This document shows positions 26,858 through 35,252 of a stretch of 64,000 nt of DNA, piece by piece. The notes below the pieces were generated by a model, which was not told the DNA's origin, made no database searches, and worked only from the letters and a program-made list of their open reading frames with translations. Position numbers and translations under genes: made by a program. Source of the DNA: Castellaniella sp040276065. Lineage in GTDB: Bacteria; Pseudomonadota; Gammaproteobacteria; Burkholderiales; Burkholderiaceae_B. Location of the stretch: the NCBI RefSeq assembly GCF_040276065.1, contig NZ_JBELOI010000005.1, positions 62,001-126,000 of the forward strand, written 5' to 3'. Positions within the stretch are counted from its first letter, which is position 1. Each line of letters opens with the position of its first letter.

Positions 26858-27438
26858 GGTGTCGTCAAGGACCAGGCCTTGCTATTCATGGCGTCGACCT
26901 GAAAGGGTCGGGCCAGTCGGGTCGTGTCCAGCCGCAGTCGCAACTGGCCCTGGTACAGTGTGCCGATCGTGAAATCCTCGGTGGAGGCCACGTCCCAGGC
27001 GCGAATGTGGCGCACCAGGTCAAGGGCCTCGTTCAGTGTCGAGGCGGGCAGCGACAGGTCGCCGGTGCCCGTGCGCCATTGCCGCGTCAGCGCGTTGTAC
27101 TGCACGCGCCAAGTCAGCTCGGTCGAGACCAGGTTCTCGTCAAACCACCACCAGCGCGAGCGGGTGATCCTCAGGTCGGCGGTCAGGTACAGGGGCACGC
27201 CTTTCTCGGCGGCGCTGCGCAACTCGTCGGTGAGACTAAACGCGATGTCGGCATCAATCAGCAGGCGTCCGTCCTGCGCGAGGGGCTCGACCCGTTCGAC
27301 GAGGGGCTCGGCCCAAGCCTGCCCCAGCATCAGCAGGGTGAGCAGGCACAGCGCGAGGGACAGAAGCACTCTGCGCATGAGCGGTGGCCGGAGGCGTGGC
27401 GGTTCGGCGGAAAGCATGCCGTATTGTTGACGACTCAT
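26809..27438 (-). CDS. DUF4390 domain protein, probable secreted
   Basis: A 209-residue protein with a hydrophobic signal segment (LLSLALCLLTLLMLGQAWA) and a beta-rich mature part including WRVQYNALTRQW and DFTIGTLYQGQLRLRLD, matching the DUF4390 family commonly found upstream of NtrY in betaproteobacteria. ATG at 27438 overlaps the rsmB stop (ATGA); the methionine at residue 21 (27378) would place the signal peptide directly at the N-terminus and may be the true start. Constant linkage to NtrY suggests a periplasmic accessory of that kinase; this is inference. Confidence 0.85.
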   Translation of the reverse strand: MSRQQYGMLSAEPPRLRPPLMRRVLLSLALCLLTLLMLGQAWAEPLVERVEPLAQDGRLLIDADIAFSLTDELRSAAEKGVPLYLTADLRITRSRWWWFDENLVSTELTWRVQYNALTRQWRTGTGDLSLPASTLNEALDLVRHIRAWDVASTEDFTIGTLYQGQLRLRLDTTRLARPFQVDAMNSKAWSLTTPWKDFTFSISVAAPRP

Positions 27439-28763
27439 TCATGCTTGGCAATCAAGGCATAGAAAAATCCGTCGCCCGGCTCGTCGCCGGGGCCGGGGCT
27501 GGGCAGCGGCAGGATCTGGCCGGGTGCCGGCAGGCGCCTGGCGTCAGGGTGGCGTTCGATGAATGCGCGCGCCTGATCCTCGCATTCGAGCGGGAAGATC
27601 GAGCAGGTGGCATACAGCAGGTGTCCGCCCGGCCGCAGGAGCGGCCAGAGGGCGTCGGCGATGCGTGCCTGCAGCCTTGCCGTGCGCGGCAAGTCGTCCG
27701 CGCGCCGCAGCCAGCGGATGTCGGGGTGGCGGCGCACGACCCCCGAGCCTGTGCAGGGCACGTCGGCGAGGATGGCATCGAAGGCCTGTCCGTCCCACCA
27801 GGCGGCCGGATCGGCGGCGTCGGCGCAGCGCAGTGCGACGTGCGGCCCCGACAGGCCCAGGCGCTCCAGGTTCTGGGCGACCCGCGCAAGTCGTTGTTTG
27901 TCGCTGTCGATCGCCGTCAGCCGCAAGGCATGACGCTCGAGCATGTGGGCGGTCTTGCCCCCGGGCGCGGCGCAGGCATCCAGCACGCGCATGCCGTCGG
28001 CCAGGGGCAGCAGGCGTGCTGCCCGCTGCGCGGACAGGTCCTGGACCGACCACAGGCCCTCGGCGTGGCCCGGAAGCTCGTGCACCGGGCGCGCTTGCGG
28101 CAGCAGCAGGCCGTCCTCGCCCGCAAGTCGGCTGATGATGCCCGCGGCGGCGAAGCGCTCATGTAGCTGCGCGGGCGTTGCGCGCCGGATGTTGGCGCGC
28201 AGAAACAGCGGGCCGGGCCGATCGGCGGCCGCCAGCAGGGATTCCCAGTGCGTCGGCCAGGCCGTGCGCACGGCATCCACCCACCACGCGGGATGATTCC
28301 ATCGGGCCTCTGGGTCGCGGGCCACGTGCTCGAGCAATACCGCGCGTTCGCGGGCATAGCGGCGCAGAACGGCGTTGATCAGACCCTTGAAGGGTTTGCA
28401 GCGCTTGTCGCGCCCAGCGGCGGCGACGGCCTGGTGCACGACCGTGTGCGGGGCATAGGCTGGGACGTGCGTGGCCCGGTCCTGCGGCGGCTCGAGGCTG
28501 GCGTCCATCAGGCACAGGCCTAGCAGCAGCAAGGCGTGTGCGAGCGGATCGGTGGGTGCGCGCGACAGCATGTGTCGCTGCAGGGCGCGCGCCAGGCCGA
28601 GGCGGCGCATGACGTGAAAGGACAGGGCTTGGGCGGCGGGCCGCTGGGTGGCGGGCACGCGTGCGAGGCTGTCCGACAGGGATTGGCCGGCGAGCACGGC
28701 GCGGATGGCGTGTGCGGCCGCGAGCATCTGTTCCGACAGGGTGGGAGGATGGGGATTGGACAC
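27435..28763 (-). CDS. rsmB: 16S rRNA (cytosine-967 C5)-methyltransferase
   Basis: Methylates C967 of 16S rRNA using S-adenosylmethionine; 442 residues. It has an N-terminal NusB-like domain (about 1-150) and a C-terminal catalytic domain with the SAM loop DACAAPGGKTAHMLE, the first catalytic cysteine in DVPCTGSG and the second in YATCSIFPLE. First gene of the leftward block. Upstream, 152 bases separate it from divergent rimO; that gap holds an inverted repeat over a -10-like box. Confidence 0.95.
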   Translation of the reverse strand: MSNPHPPTLSEQMLAAAHAIRAVLAGQSLSDSLARVPATQRPAAQALSFHVMRRLGLARALQRHMLSRAPTDPLAHALLLLGLCLMDASLEPPQDRATHVPAYAPHTVVHQAVAAAGRDKRCKPFKGLINAVLRRYARERAVLLEHVARDPEARWNHPAWWVDAVRTAWPTHWESLLAAADRPGPLFLRANIRRATPAQLHERFAAAGIISRLAGEDGLLLPQARPVHELPGHAEGLWSVQDLSAQRAARLLPLADGMRVLDACAAPGGKTAHMLERHALRLTAIDSDKQRLARVAQNLERLGLSGPHVALRCADAADPAAWWDGQAFDAILADVPCTGSGVVRRHPDIRWLRRADDLPRTARLQARIADALWPLLRPGGHLLYATCSIFPLECEDQARAFIERHPDARRLPAPGQILPLPSPGPGDEPGDGFFYALIAKHE

Positions 28764-28798
28764 GGAGAGGTGGCGTGGAGAAGGCGCTTCCAGGGGAC

Positions 28799-28820
28799 TT
28801 TAGCACCGATTCGCTAAAAT
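28799..28820 (+). promoter_or_regulatory. TTTAGC-N8-GCTAAA inverted repeat overlapping a rimO -10 box
   Basis: Perfect six-base arms at 28799-28804 and 28813-28818. TAAAAT (28815-28820, five of six -10 bases) overlaps the right arm, about 95 bases before the rimO start. No clear -35 lies at standard spacing. The geometry is that of an operator on a promoter between divergent rsmB and rimO; the binding protein is unknown. Confidence 0.4.
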
Positions 28821-28915
28821 GCAGGGTTTGGGATCCTCTGGGCGGATCAGTGCACCGCATGCCGCCCGATTTGCGTAGGGGATTCTTGGCGGGCGCAAGG
28901 CCCAGAGAGGTTTTC

Positions 28916-30241
28916 ATGAGTGCTTCCCCTCGAGTCGGATTCGTCAGCCTGGGCTGTCCCAAGGCCCTGGTGGATTCCGAGAGAATTCTGACCCAGCTGC
29001 GCACCGAGGGCTACGAGATCAGCCCCGATTACGAGGGCGCCGACGTGGTGGTGGTCAATACCTGTGGCTTCATCGACAGCGCCAAGGCGGAATCGCTCGA
29101 TGCCATCGGCGAGGCTATTGTCGAGAACGGCAAGGTCATCGTCACCGGCTGCCTGGGCGTCGAGGCCGATATGATCCGCAACGTCCATCCAGCCGTGCTG
29201 GCCGTCACCGGCCCCCAGCAGTACGAGCAGGTCGTGCGCGCGGTGCACGAGGCCGCGCCGCCCACGGTCGTCCACGATCCCTACGTGGATCTGGTGCCGC
29301 CGCAGGGCATACGCCTGACGCCGCGCCACTATGCCTACTTGAAGATCTCTGAGGGCTGCAACCATAATTGCAGCTTTTGCATCATTCCGTCCATGCGCGG
29401 TCGCCTGGTCAGCCGGCCGATCGGCGACGTGTTGGGTGAGGCCCGGCGCCTGGTCGACGCGGGGGTGAAGGAACTGCTGGTCATCTCGCAGGACACCAGC
29501 GCCTACGGGGTGGACATCAAGTACCGCACGGGGTTCTGGGATGGGCGCCCGGTCAAGACCCAGCTTACGGCGCTGGCGCGCGCGCTGGGCGATTTCGGGG
29601 TCTGGGTGCGGATGCATTACGTCTACCCGTATCCACACGTCGACGAGCTGATTCCGCTGATGGCCGAGGGGCGTATCCTGCCGTATCTCGACATTCCGTT
29701 CCAGCACGCCAGCCCGCGCGTCCTGCGGGCCATGAAACGCCCCGCCTTCGAGGACCGTACCCTGGCGCGCATCCGGCGGTGGCGCGAGATCTGTCCGGAC
29801 CTGACCCTGCGTTCGACCTTCATCGTCGGTTTTCCCGGCGAGACCGAGGAGGATTTCCAATACCTGCTCGATTGGATGGGCGAGGCGCAGCTCGACCGCG
29901 TGGGCTGCTTCCAGTATTCGCCGGTCGAGGGCGCGCGCGCCAACGAATTGCCCGATGCCGTGCCCGACGAGCTCAAGGCCGAGCGCTGGGAGCGCTTCAT
30001 GGCGCATCAGCAGGTCATTTCCACGCGGCGCCTGGCGGGAAAGATCGGCCGCACCCTGACGGTGCTGGTCGACGAGGCGGATGGCGAGGGTGGTGCGACG
30101 GGGCGCTCCATGGCCGATGCACCCGAGATCGACGGCAGCGTGCTGTTGCGCGATGCGCCCGGTGTGGCACCCGGCGACCTAGTCCGGGTCCGTATCGAGG
30201 ACGCCGACGAGTACGATCTGTACGGGGTGCCTGCCGCGTGA
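28916..30241 (+). CDS. rimO: Ribosomal protein S12 methylthiotransferase
   Basis: Radical-SAM enzyme that adds a methylthio group to the conserved aspartate of ribosomal protein S12; 441 residues. N-terminal cysteines (SLGCPKALVDSE, NTCGFIDSA, GCLG) bind the auxiliary cluster, CNHNCSFC (C-x3-C-x2-C) binds the radical-SAM cluster, and a TRAM domain closes the protein (GRTLTVLVDEADG). SLGCPKALVDSE is the mark of RimO as opposed to MiaB. ATG at 28916 follows AGAGAGG. Monocistronic by layout. Confidence 0.96.
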   Translation: MSASPRVGFVSLGCPKALVDSERILTQLRTEGYEISPDYEGADVVVVNTCGFIDSAKAESLDAIGEAIVENGKVIVTGCLGVEADMIRNVHPAVLAVTGPQQYEQVVRAVHEAAPPTVVHDPYVDLVPPQGIRLTPRHYAYLKISEGCNHNCSFCIIPSMRGRLVSRPIGDVLGEARRLVDAGVKELLVISQDTSAYGVDIKYRTGFWDGRPVKTQLTALARALGDFGVWVRMHYVYPYPHVDELIPLMAEGRILPYLDIPFQHASPRVLRAMKRPAFEDRTLARIRRWREICPDLTLRSTFIVGFPGETEEDFQYLLDWMGEAQLDRVGCFQYSPVEGARANELPDAVPDELKAERWERFMAHQQVISTRRLAGKIGRTLTVLVDEADGEGGATGRSMADAPEIDGSVLLRDAPGVAPGDLVRVRIEDADEYDLYGVPAA

Positions 30242-30257
30242 TTAACCAAACAGCTCG

Positions 30258-31217
30258 CTAGCTTTTTCCGCTGTCGGGCTTGCGCGGCACGACCCGGGGC
30301 GGGGCTTTGCCAGGCTCCAGCGGCCTGGCGCGCTTGAAGGTCGTGACGGGCAGGTCGCCGAACACGCCGCGCCGCGCCGCGGCGCGCCAGGCGTGGCCGT
30401 AGGCGACCTCCAGGCTCAGGTGGATGGTGCCGTCCGCGTGGCGCCGGCGTTCGAGCGCGTGGAGCAGCCGCCCGCGCCATTGGCGTCCGGCGGCCCCGGC
30501 GCGGCGTTCCGGGTGCGGGTTTCCGCCCAGGCTGCGGACGTCCTCCAGCAGCTTTTCGGCGCTCCGGTAGGTCAGCGTGATGATCTCCTGGTCCATCACC
30601 GGGTCGGCGAATCCCACCTGGATCATCAGATCCCCGAAGTCGTGCATGTCGACGAATTCCATGGGACGCGTGCCCAGGCCGGCCTCTTGTGCGGCTTCGC
30701 GCAGCTCTTTGAAAGTGCCCGGCCCCAGGCTGGAATACATGGCCAGGCCATCGATCCTCAAAATCCGGCGCCATTCCTGCAACACCAAGTGCGGCTCGGG
30801 ATGCCAGTGCAGGGCGAGGTTGGACCAGACGAGGTCCAGGCCCTCGTCGGGCAGACTGGTCTCGGCCAGATCCGCTTGGATGAAGCTGGGCGCCGGCGTC
30901 GGTTTGTTGCGCAGCTTGTGCCAGAACCCGGGCTTGGTCGCGTAGCGCGCCCGGGCCGCGTCCAGCAGAGCTCCGCAGGCGTCCAGCCCGATGTAGCGCT
31001 GGTCGGGATAGCGTGCGCGCAGGGGGTCGAGCGCGTGGGCCGCACCGCAGCCGGCATCCAGGATGTCCTTGGGCTGGATGCGGATATAGCTCAGGCGCTG
31101 GAGCATGCGCTGGGCGATTTCCCCGTACAGGAACTGCGCCGCGTCCAGTGGACTGCGTCGGGCGAACTGCCGGATGACGACGTTGGGATCGATGGGCAGG
31201 CGGGGAAGCTGTGACAT
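30258..31217 (-). CDS. SAM-dependent methyltransferase, BioC-like
   Basis: A 319-residue class I methyltransferase with SAM motif ILDAGCGAAHAL (about 52-63), an acidic motif II (QRYIGLDACGALLD) and NLALHWHPEP, which fits malonyl-ACP O-methyltransferase (BioC), the enzyme that disguises malonyl-ACP for pimelate synthesis. The C-terminal 60 residues are basic and specific to this lineage. No other biotin genes are adjacent, so biotin function is inferred from similarity only. It is divergent from comF. Confidence 0.8.
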   Translation of the reverse strand: MSQLPRLPIDPNVVIRQFARRSPLDAAQFLYGEIAQRMLQRLSYIRIQPKDILDAGCGAAHALDPLRARYPDQRYIGLDACGALLDAARARYATKPGFWHKLRNKPTPAPSFIQADLAETSLPDEGLDLVWSNLALHWHPEPHLVLQEWRRILRIDGLAMYSSLGPGTFKELREAAQEAGLGTRPMEFVDMHDFGDLMIQVGFADPVMDQEIITLTYRSAEKLLEDVRSLGGNPHPERRAGAAGRQWRGRLLHALERRRHADGTIHLSLEVAYGHAWRAAARRGVFGDLPVTTFKRARPLEPGKAPPRVVPRKPDSGKS

Positions 31218-31292
31218 GTTGGATCAAGAGGGCTTTCCGCGTCCCGGCTGCCTGTGTTCAGATGTCCGGATTCATCGCGGGGAGGTGACATT

Positions 31293-32054
31293 ATGCTGGA
31301 TACGGCCCGCTGGCGCGAACGCCTGCGCGGCATCAGGCCGCGCTCGCTGTCGGCGCGGGTACCCGCCGATTGCCCCCGTTGCGGCGCCCGCGCCCGCGGC
31401 GGCCGGCCCTGCCCCGCGTGTCTGCCGGCCCCGATCCCGACTGGGGATGGGCGGCGTTGCCCGGTATGCGCGCGGCGTCTGGCGGACGCCGCCTGTGGGG
31501 ACTGTGCGCGCCGCCCGCCAGCCTTCGACCGGGTGGTGGCAGCCTTCGATTATGAGGCTGCGGGCCGGGATCTGATTCTGCTGTACAAGGCGCGGCGACG
31601 GTTCGAGCTGTCCGGCGCACTGGCCGATCTGCTAGCCCTGGCCGCCGGGGCGGCGGATCCACCCCTGCCTGGGTCTACAATCCTGGTGCCGGTGCCCTCT
31701 CGGCGCGAGGCGATCCTGCGCCGGGGGTTCAATCCGGCGGCCGAGTTGGCGCGTGCCCTGTCGGCGCGCTTGGGGCTGCGCTGCGAGCCCGGAATGCTGC
31801 GGCGGACGGACGGGGGTGCCAAGCAGGCCTTGCTGGGCCGTGCGGCGCGTCGCGTGGCCCAGCGGGATGCCTACTATTGCGGACCGGTGCCTGGCGGTTG
31901 TCACGTCGCTGTGGTCGATGATGTCCTCACCACAGGCAGCACGCTGGACGGGATCGCACGCGCCCTGAAGGCGTCCGGCGCGACGGTCGTCACCGGACTG
32001 GTGCTCGCGCGCGCCGTGCCGGATGCGGCGCGGTCGCCGGCGCGCAACAATTGA
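31293..32054 (+). CDS. ComF-family phosphoribosyltransferase-like protein
   Basis: A 253-residue protein with an N-terminal zinc-finger-like region (CPRCGARARGGRPCPAC, CPVC, CGDC, about 27-75) and a C-terminal phosphoribosyltransferase fold with the PRPP motif VAVVDDVLTTGSTL (about 205-218). Relatives ComF/GntX are needed for DNA uptake in competent bacteria. Together with dprA in this window it hints at natural transformability. ATG at 31293 follows a very strong GGAGGTGA ribosome site. An upstream extension to 31254 is unsupported. Confidence 0.9.
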   Translation: MLDTARWRERLRGIRPRSLSARVPADCPRCGARARGGRPCPACLPAPIPTGDGRRCPVCARRLADAACGDCARRPPAFDRVVAAFDYEAAGRDLILLYKARRRFELSGALADLLALAAGAADPPLPGSTILVPVPSRREAILRRGFNPAAELARALSARLGLRCEPGMLRRTDGGAKQALLGRAARRVAQRDAYYCGPVPGGCHVAVVDDVLTTGSTLDGIARALKASGATVVTGLVLARAVPDAARSPARNN

Positions 32055-32066
32055 TCTGGAGATCAT

Positions 32067-32756
32067 ATGGTCAAGTCGCTAGCCGCGGCCGCGGGTTTGA
32101 TACTATCGTTCATGCTCCCTGCCGCCTTCTCGTCGGAAGCTGCCATGAATCAATACCCCCTGCATGCAGCCGCCCGGCAAAATGATGCCCGGCACATCGA
32201 GCAACTGCTCTCGTCCGGTGTCGATGTCGATGCGCGGGATCACTCGGGATCAACCGCCCTGCTGGTTGCCGCCAGAGCCAACTCGATTGACGCCGCCAAG
32301 GCACTCATCCAGGCCGGTGCGGATGTGAACGCAAAGGATCACATCCAAGACAGCGCATACCTCTATTCAGGCGCCAGAGGCCATCTGGATATTCTGAAAA
32401 TGACCCTCTCGCACGGCGCCGATCTCAAAAGCACGAATCGATACGGCGGAACCGCCCTGATTCCAGCCGCCGAGCGTGGGCATGTCGAGGCGGTGCGTAT
32501 GCTCGTAGAGGCCGGCGTTGACGTCGATCACGTCAATAATCTGGGCTGGACGGCACTGCTTGAGGCGATCATCCTGGGCGACGGGGGCGAACGGCACCGA
32601 CGAATCGTCGACATTTTGCTCAAGGCGGGCGCCAACCCCGACTTGGCCGACGATGGCGGGGTCACTCCTCTCGAGCACGCCAGGCAACGCGGCTTTGGCG
32701 AGATCGAGCGTTTATTGGTCGCGGCCCACGTCGGGTCGGGTGTTAAAAAGGACTGA
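32067..32756 (+). CDS. Secreted ankyrin-repeat protein
   Basis: A 229-residue protein with a signal peptide (about 1-25) and roughly five to six ankyrin repeats from residue 30 to the end. Consensus pieces are plain: YPLHAAARQND, GSTALLVAARA, AGADVNAKD, GGTALIPAAERGH, AGANPDLADDGG. Ankyrin stacks bind other proteins; a periplasmic partner is likely but unknown. The gene begins 12 bases after comF with its own GGAG site. Its base composition looks less GC-rich and its codon use less biased than its neighbours, so it may be a later insertion into a conserved neighbourhood. Confidence 0.88.
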   Translation: MVKSLAAAAGLILSFMLPAAFSSEAAMNQYPLHAAARQNDARHIEQLLSSGVDVDARDHSGSTALLVAARANSIDAAKALIQAGADVNAKDHIQDSAYLYSGARGHLDILKMTLSHGADLKSTNRYGGTALIPAAERGHVEAVRMLVEAGVDVDHVNNLGWTALLEAIILGDGGERHRRIVDILLKAGANPDLADDGGVTPLEHARQRGFGEIERLLVAAHVGSGVKKD

Positions 32757-32885
32757 TTTCCGGTATCCGGATATGCGTTGTCCACGCAATACGGGTTGTC
32801 TGGATAGGGCGCGGCGCAACCCGGCCCGCAGTCCACGCTTGCGCCGATGAGGATGGTTTTCATTGACAGGCAGGGTGCGCCGTTC

Positions 32886-33356
32886 ATGTTTCATATCGTT
32901 CTGGTCGAGCCGGAAATTCCGCCTAACACGGGTAATGTGATCCGTCTCGCGGCCAATACCGGGGCGTTCCTGCACTTGGTGCGCCCCCTGGGTTTCGCGC
33001 TGGACGACGCGCGGATGCGGCGCGCCGGGCTGGATTATCACGAGTGGGCCCGGATGCGGGTGCACGACGGCCTAGGGGCCGCTCTCGAGGTCATTGGCGG
33101 GGATCCGGCGCGCCGTTTCGCCCTGACGACGCACGGGGCGACGCTGATCGGCGAGCAGCCCTTGCGGGTGGGCGATGTGTTCGTGTTCGGCCGTGAGACT
33201 GCCGGATTGTCGGAGGCGCAGATGGCCTTCTTCCCCCGGGGCCAGCGCATCCGCCTGCCGATGCAGCCCGGGCAGCGCAGCCTGAATCTGTCGAATGCGG
33301 TGGCGGTGACGGTGTTCGAGGCGTGGCGCCAGGCGGGATATGCCGGCGGGACTTAG
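32886..33356 (+). CDS. trmL: tRNA (cytidine/uridine-34 2'-O)-methyltransferase
   Basis: SPOUT-class enzyme methylating the wobble ribose of tRNA-Leu; 156 residues. The three SPOUT motifs are present: NTGNVIRLAANTG, VFGRETAGLSE and QRSLNLSNAVAVTVFEAWRQ. I use ATG 32886, where the family starts (MFHIVLVEPEIPPNTGN); the frame is open to 32847 but that extension is not conserved. It converges on gpsA over 42 bases. Confidence 0.95.
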   Translation: MFHIVLVEPEIPPNTGNVIRLAANTGAFLHLVRPLGFALDDARMRRAGLDYHEWARMRVHDGLGAALEVIGGDPARRFALTTHGATLIGEQPLRVGDVFVFGRETAGLSEAQMAFFPRGQRIRLPMQPGQRSLNLSNAVAVTVFEAWRQAGYAGGT

Positions 33357-33398
33357 GTCTGGCCGGGCGGCGTATGAGCGCCCGCGAGCGGCAGGGGC

Positions 33399-34427
33399 TT
33401 ATTCCGGGCGTGGATCGCGCGAGAGCAGGGCCGCCACGGCCTCGCGCGGCGCCAGCCCGTCGAACAATACGTGGCATACAGCCTCGGTGATCGGCAGGTC
33501 GATCACCTGCCGGCGGCCCAGTGCCAGCGCTGCGCGTGCGCAGCGCACGCCCTCGGCCGTCATGCCGCCCGCCAGGATGTCCTCCAGGCACCGGCCCTCG
33601 CCGATGGCGATGCCCACCTGCCGGTTGCGCGAGAGCTCGCCGGTGGCCGTCAGGACCAGGTCGCCCAGCCCCGCCAGCCCCGAAAAGGTATCGGCCCGGC
33701 CGCCCAGGGCGATGCCCAGGCGCTGGATCTCGGCCAGGCCGCGCGTGATCAGGGCGGCGCGCGCGTTGGTGCCCAGGCGCAGGCCGTCTGAAATCCCGCA
33801 GGCGATCGCCATGACGTTTTTCAGGGCGCCGCCGACCTCGACCCCGACGATGTCGCGTGTGGTGTAGATGCGCGCCTGGGTGCCGTGGTAGACCGCCTGG
33901 CCCACCGCCCCGGTGTCCGGCTGGCCGGCGGCCAGGGTGAGGGCGACGGGCAGGCCGTGGGCGACTTCACGCGCGAACGATGGTCCGGACAGCACGCCCG
34001 CATGCAGCCAGGGCCGACGGGGCAGATGCGCGGCGATGATCTGGTGGGGCAATTGCAGCGTGTCGGGATCGATGCCCTTGCAGGTCCAGAGCAGGTGCAG
34101 CGGCCCCGCGCGCCGCGTGGGCAGGTCCTGTGCCAGGCGTGCACAGATGTCCGCCAGGCCGGCCATGGGCACCCCCAGGACGATCAGGGAGGCGGTGGGC
34201 GCGTCGAGGACGTGGCCCATGGCCTCGCCGAAGTCGGCGGTGGCGCGCAGGGCTTGCGGCAGGGTGATGTCCGACAGATGGCGTGGGTTGCGCCGATGGC
34301 GGGCGATCGCATCGGCGACCTCGGGCGCCCGCGCCCATAACACGGTATCGGCCTGAGCGCTGGCGAGCGCCGCCAGGGCGGTGCCCCAGGCGCCGGCGCC
34401 CAGCACGCTGACGTGGACCCGGGGCAT
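33399..34427 (-). CDS. gpsA: Glycerol-3-phosphate dehydrogenase [NAD(P)+]
   Basis: Makes sn-glycerol-3-phosphate from dihydroxyacetone phosphate for phospholipid synthesis; 342 residues. It shows the Rossmann motif VLGAGAWGTALA, the conserved lysine loop LKNVMAIACGISDGL and NTRAALITRGLAEI. It follows secB by 10 bases, the order known from E. coli (grxC-secB-gpsA). In E. coli cysE and trmL follow; here cysE is missing and trmL faces gpsA. Confidence 0.96.
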   Translation of the reverse strand: MPRVHVSVLGAGAWGTALAALASAQADTVLWARAPEVADAIARHRRNPRHLSDITLPQALRATADFGEAMGHVLDAPTASLIVLGVPMAGLADICARLAQDLPTRRAGPLHLLWTCKGIDPDTLQLPHQIIAAHLPRRPWLHAGVLSGPSFAREVAHGLPVALTLAAGQPDTGAVGQAVYHGTQARIYTTRDIVGVEVGGALKNVMAIACGISDGLRLGTNARAALITRGLAEIQRLGIALGGRADTFSGLAGLGDLVLTATGELSRNRQVGIAIGEGRCLEDILAGGMTAEGVRCARAALALGRRQVIDLPITEAVCHVLFDGLAPREAVAALLSRDPRPE

Positions 34428-34437
34428 GGCGGACGCC

Positions 34438-34947
34438 TCAGTTGCGCGCGCCAGGGGGCAGAATCAGGCCCGAGTCCTGGCTATCGGCGGCTGGTTCGCC
34501 GGCGGCCTGCGCCAGGCGCTGCTCGTACAGGGCCTGGAAGTTCATCTCGGCCAGGTGCAGCGGCGGCATCGAGGTGCGCGTGATCGCGTCGGCGACGTTG
34601 GCACGCAAGTACGGGTACAACATGGTGGGGCAGACGATCCCCAGCAAGGGGTCGAGTTGTTCGGTCGGAATATTTGAAGCTTCGAAAATACCGGCCTGGC
34701 TCAGTTCGACCAGATACAGGACTTTGTCGCCGATGCGGGTGGTGATGGTGGCCGTGACCACTGATTCGAAGACGGTTTCCGCCAGGCGCTGGCCGCCGAC
34801 CTGGATCGACACCTCGACGGTCGGCCCCTCTTGTTCGAGGAAGATGGCCGGCGCGTTGGGCATTTCGAGCGACAAATCCTTGACATAGGTGCGCTGCAGA
34901 CCAAAGCTTGGGGCTTGGCCGTCCTTGTTCTCGCTGTTTTCAGACAT
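34438..34947 (-). CDS. secB: Protein-export chaperone SecB
   Basis: Tetrameric cytoplasmic chaperone that keeps presecretory proteins unfolded and delivers them to SecA; 169 residues. It contains the conserved YVKDLSLEMPNAP segment, GIVCPTMLYPYLRANVADAITR and PPLHLAEMNFQALYEQR. The C-terminal tail (LILPPGARN) replaces the usual longer acidic end. Lies between grxC and gpsA. Confidence 0.97.
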   Translation of the reverse strand: MSENSENKDGQAPSFGLQRTYVKDLSLEMPNAPAIFLEQEGPTVEVSIQVGGQRLAETVFESVVTATITTRIGDKVLYLVELSQAGIFEASNIPTEQLDPLLGIVCPTMLYPYLRANVADAITRTSMPPLHLAEMNFQALYEQRLAQAAGEPAADSQDSGLILPPGARN

Positions 34948-34972
34948 GGGGTTTCCTGTGTGGAGTGGGGGT

Positions 34973-35233
34973 TCAGGCGGGCTGCAGCAAGGGCAGCAGG
35001 CCGTCGGCGCGGTCCAGGGCCGCCAGGTCGTCGTAGCCGCCGATGTGGCGGTCGTCGATGTATATCTGGGGCACGGTGCGCCGGCCGGTACGTTCCATCA
35101 TCACGGCCCGTTGGGAGGGATCGCGATCGACATGGATCTTGTGGATGTCCGCGACGCCGCGCTGCCTCAGCAGCGCCTCGGCGCGGATGCAATAAGGGCA
35201 TACTGCGGTGCAGTACAGGGTGACCTTGGCCAT
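34973..35233 (-). CDS. grxC: Glutaredoxin 3
   Basis: Small glutathione-dependent disulfide reductase, 86 residues. The active site CPYC (AVCPYCIRAEALL) and the glutathione-binding TVPQIYIDDRHIGGYDDL are present. ATG 35233 gives the standard length; the longer frame upstream is a shadow of the rhodanese gene. Part of the rhodanese-grxC-secB-gpsA unit. Confidence 0.96.
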   Translation of the reverse strand: MAKVTLYCTAVCPYCIRAEALLRQRGVADIHKIHVDRDPSQRAVMMERTGRRTVPQIYIDDRHIGGYDDLAALDRADGLLPLLQPA

Positions 35234-35252
35234 GGGGTGATCCTCGGGGGCG

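Noticed and set aside
24554..26902. 782-codon open frame on the plus strand
   Set aside because: It is exactly antisense to the NtrY-like kinase; its His/Gly/Gln/Arg-rich translation has no family motif and is a GC-codon shadow.
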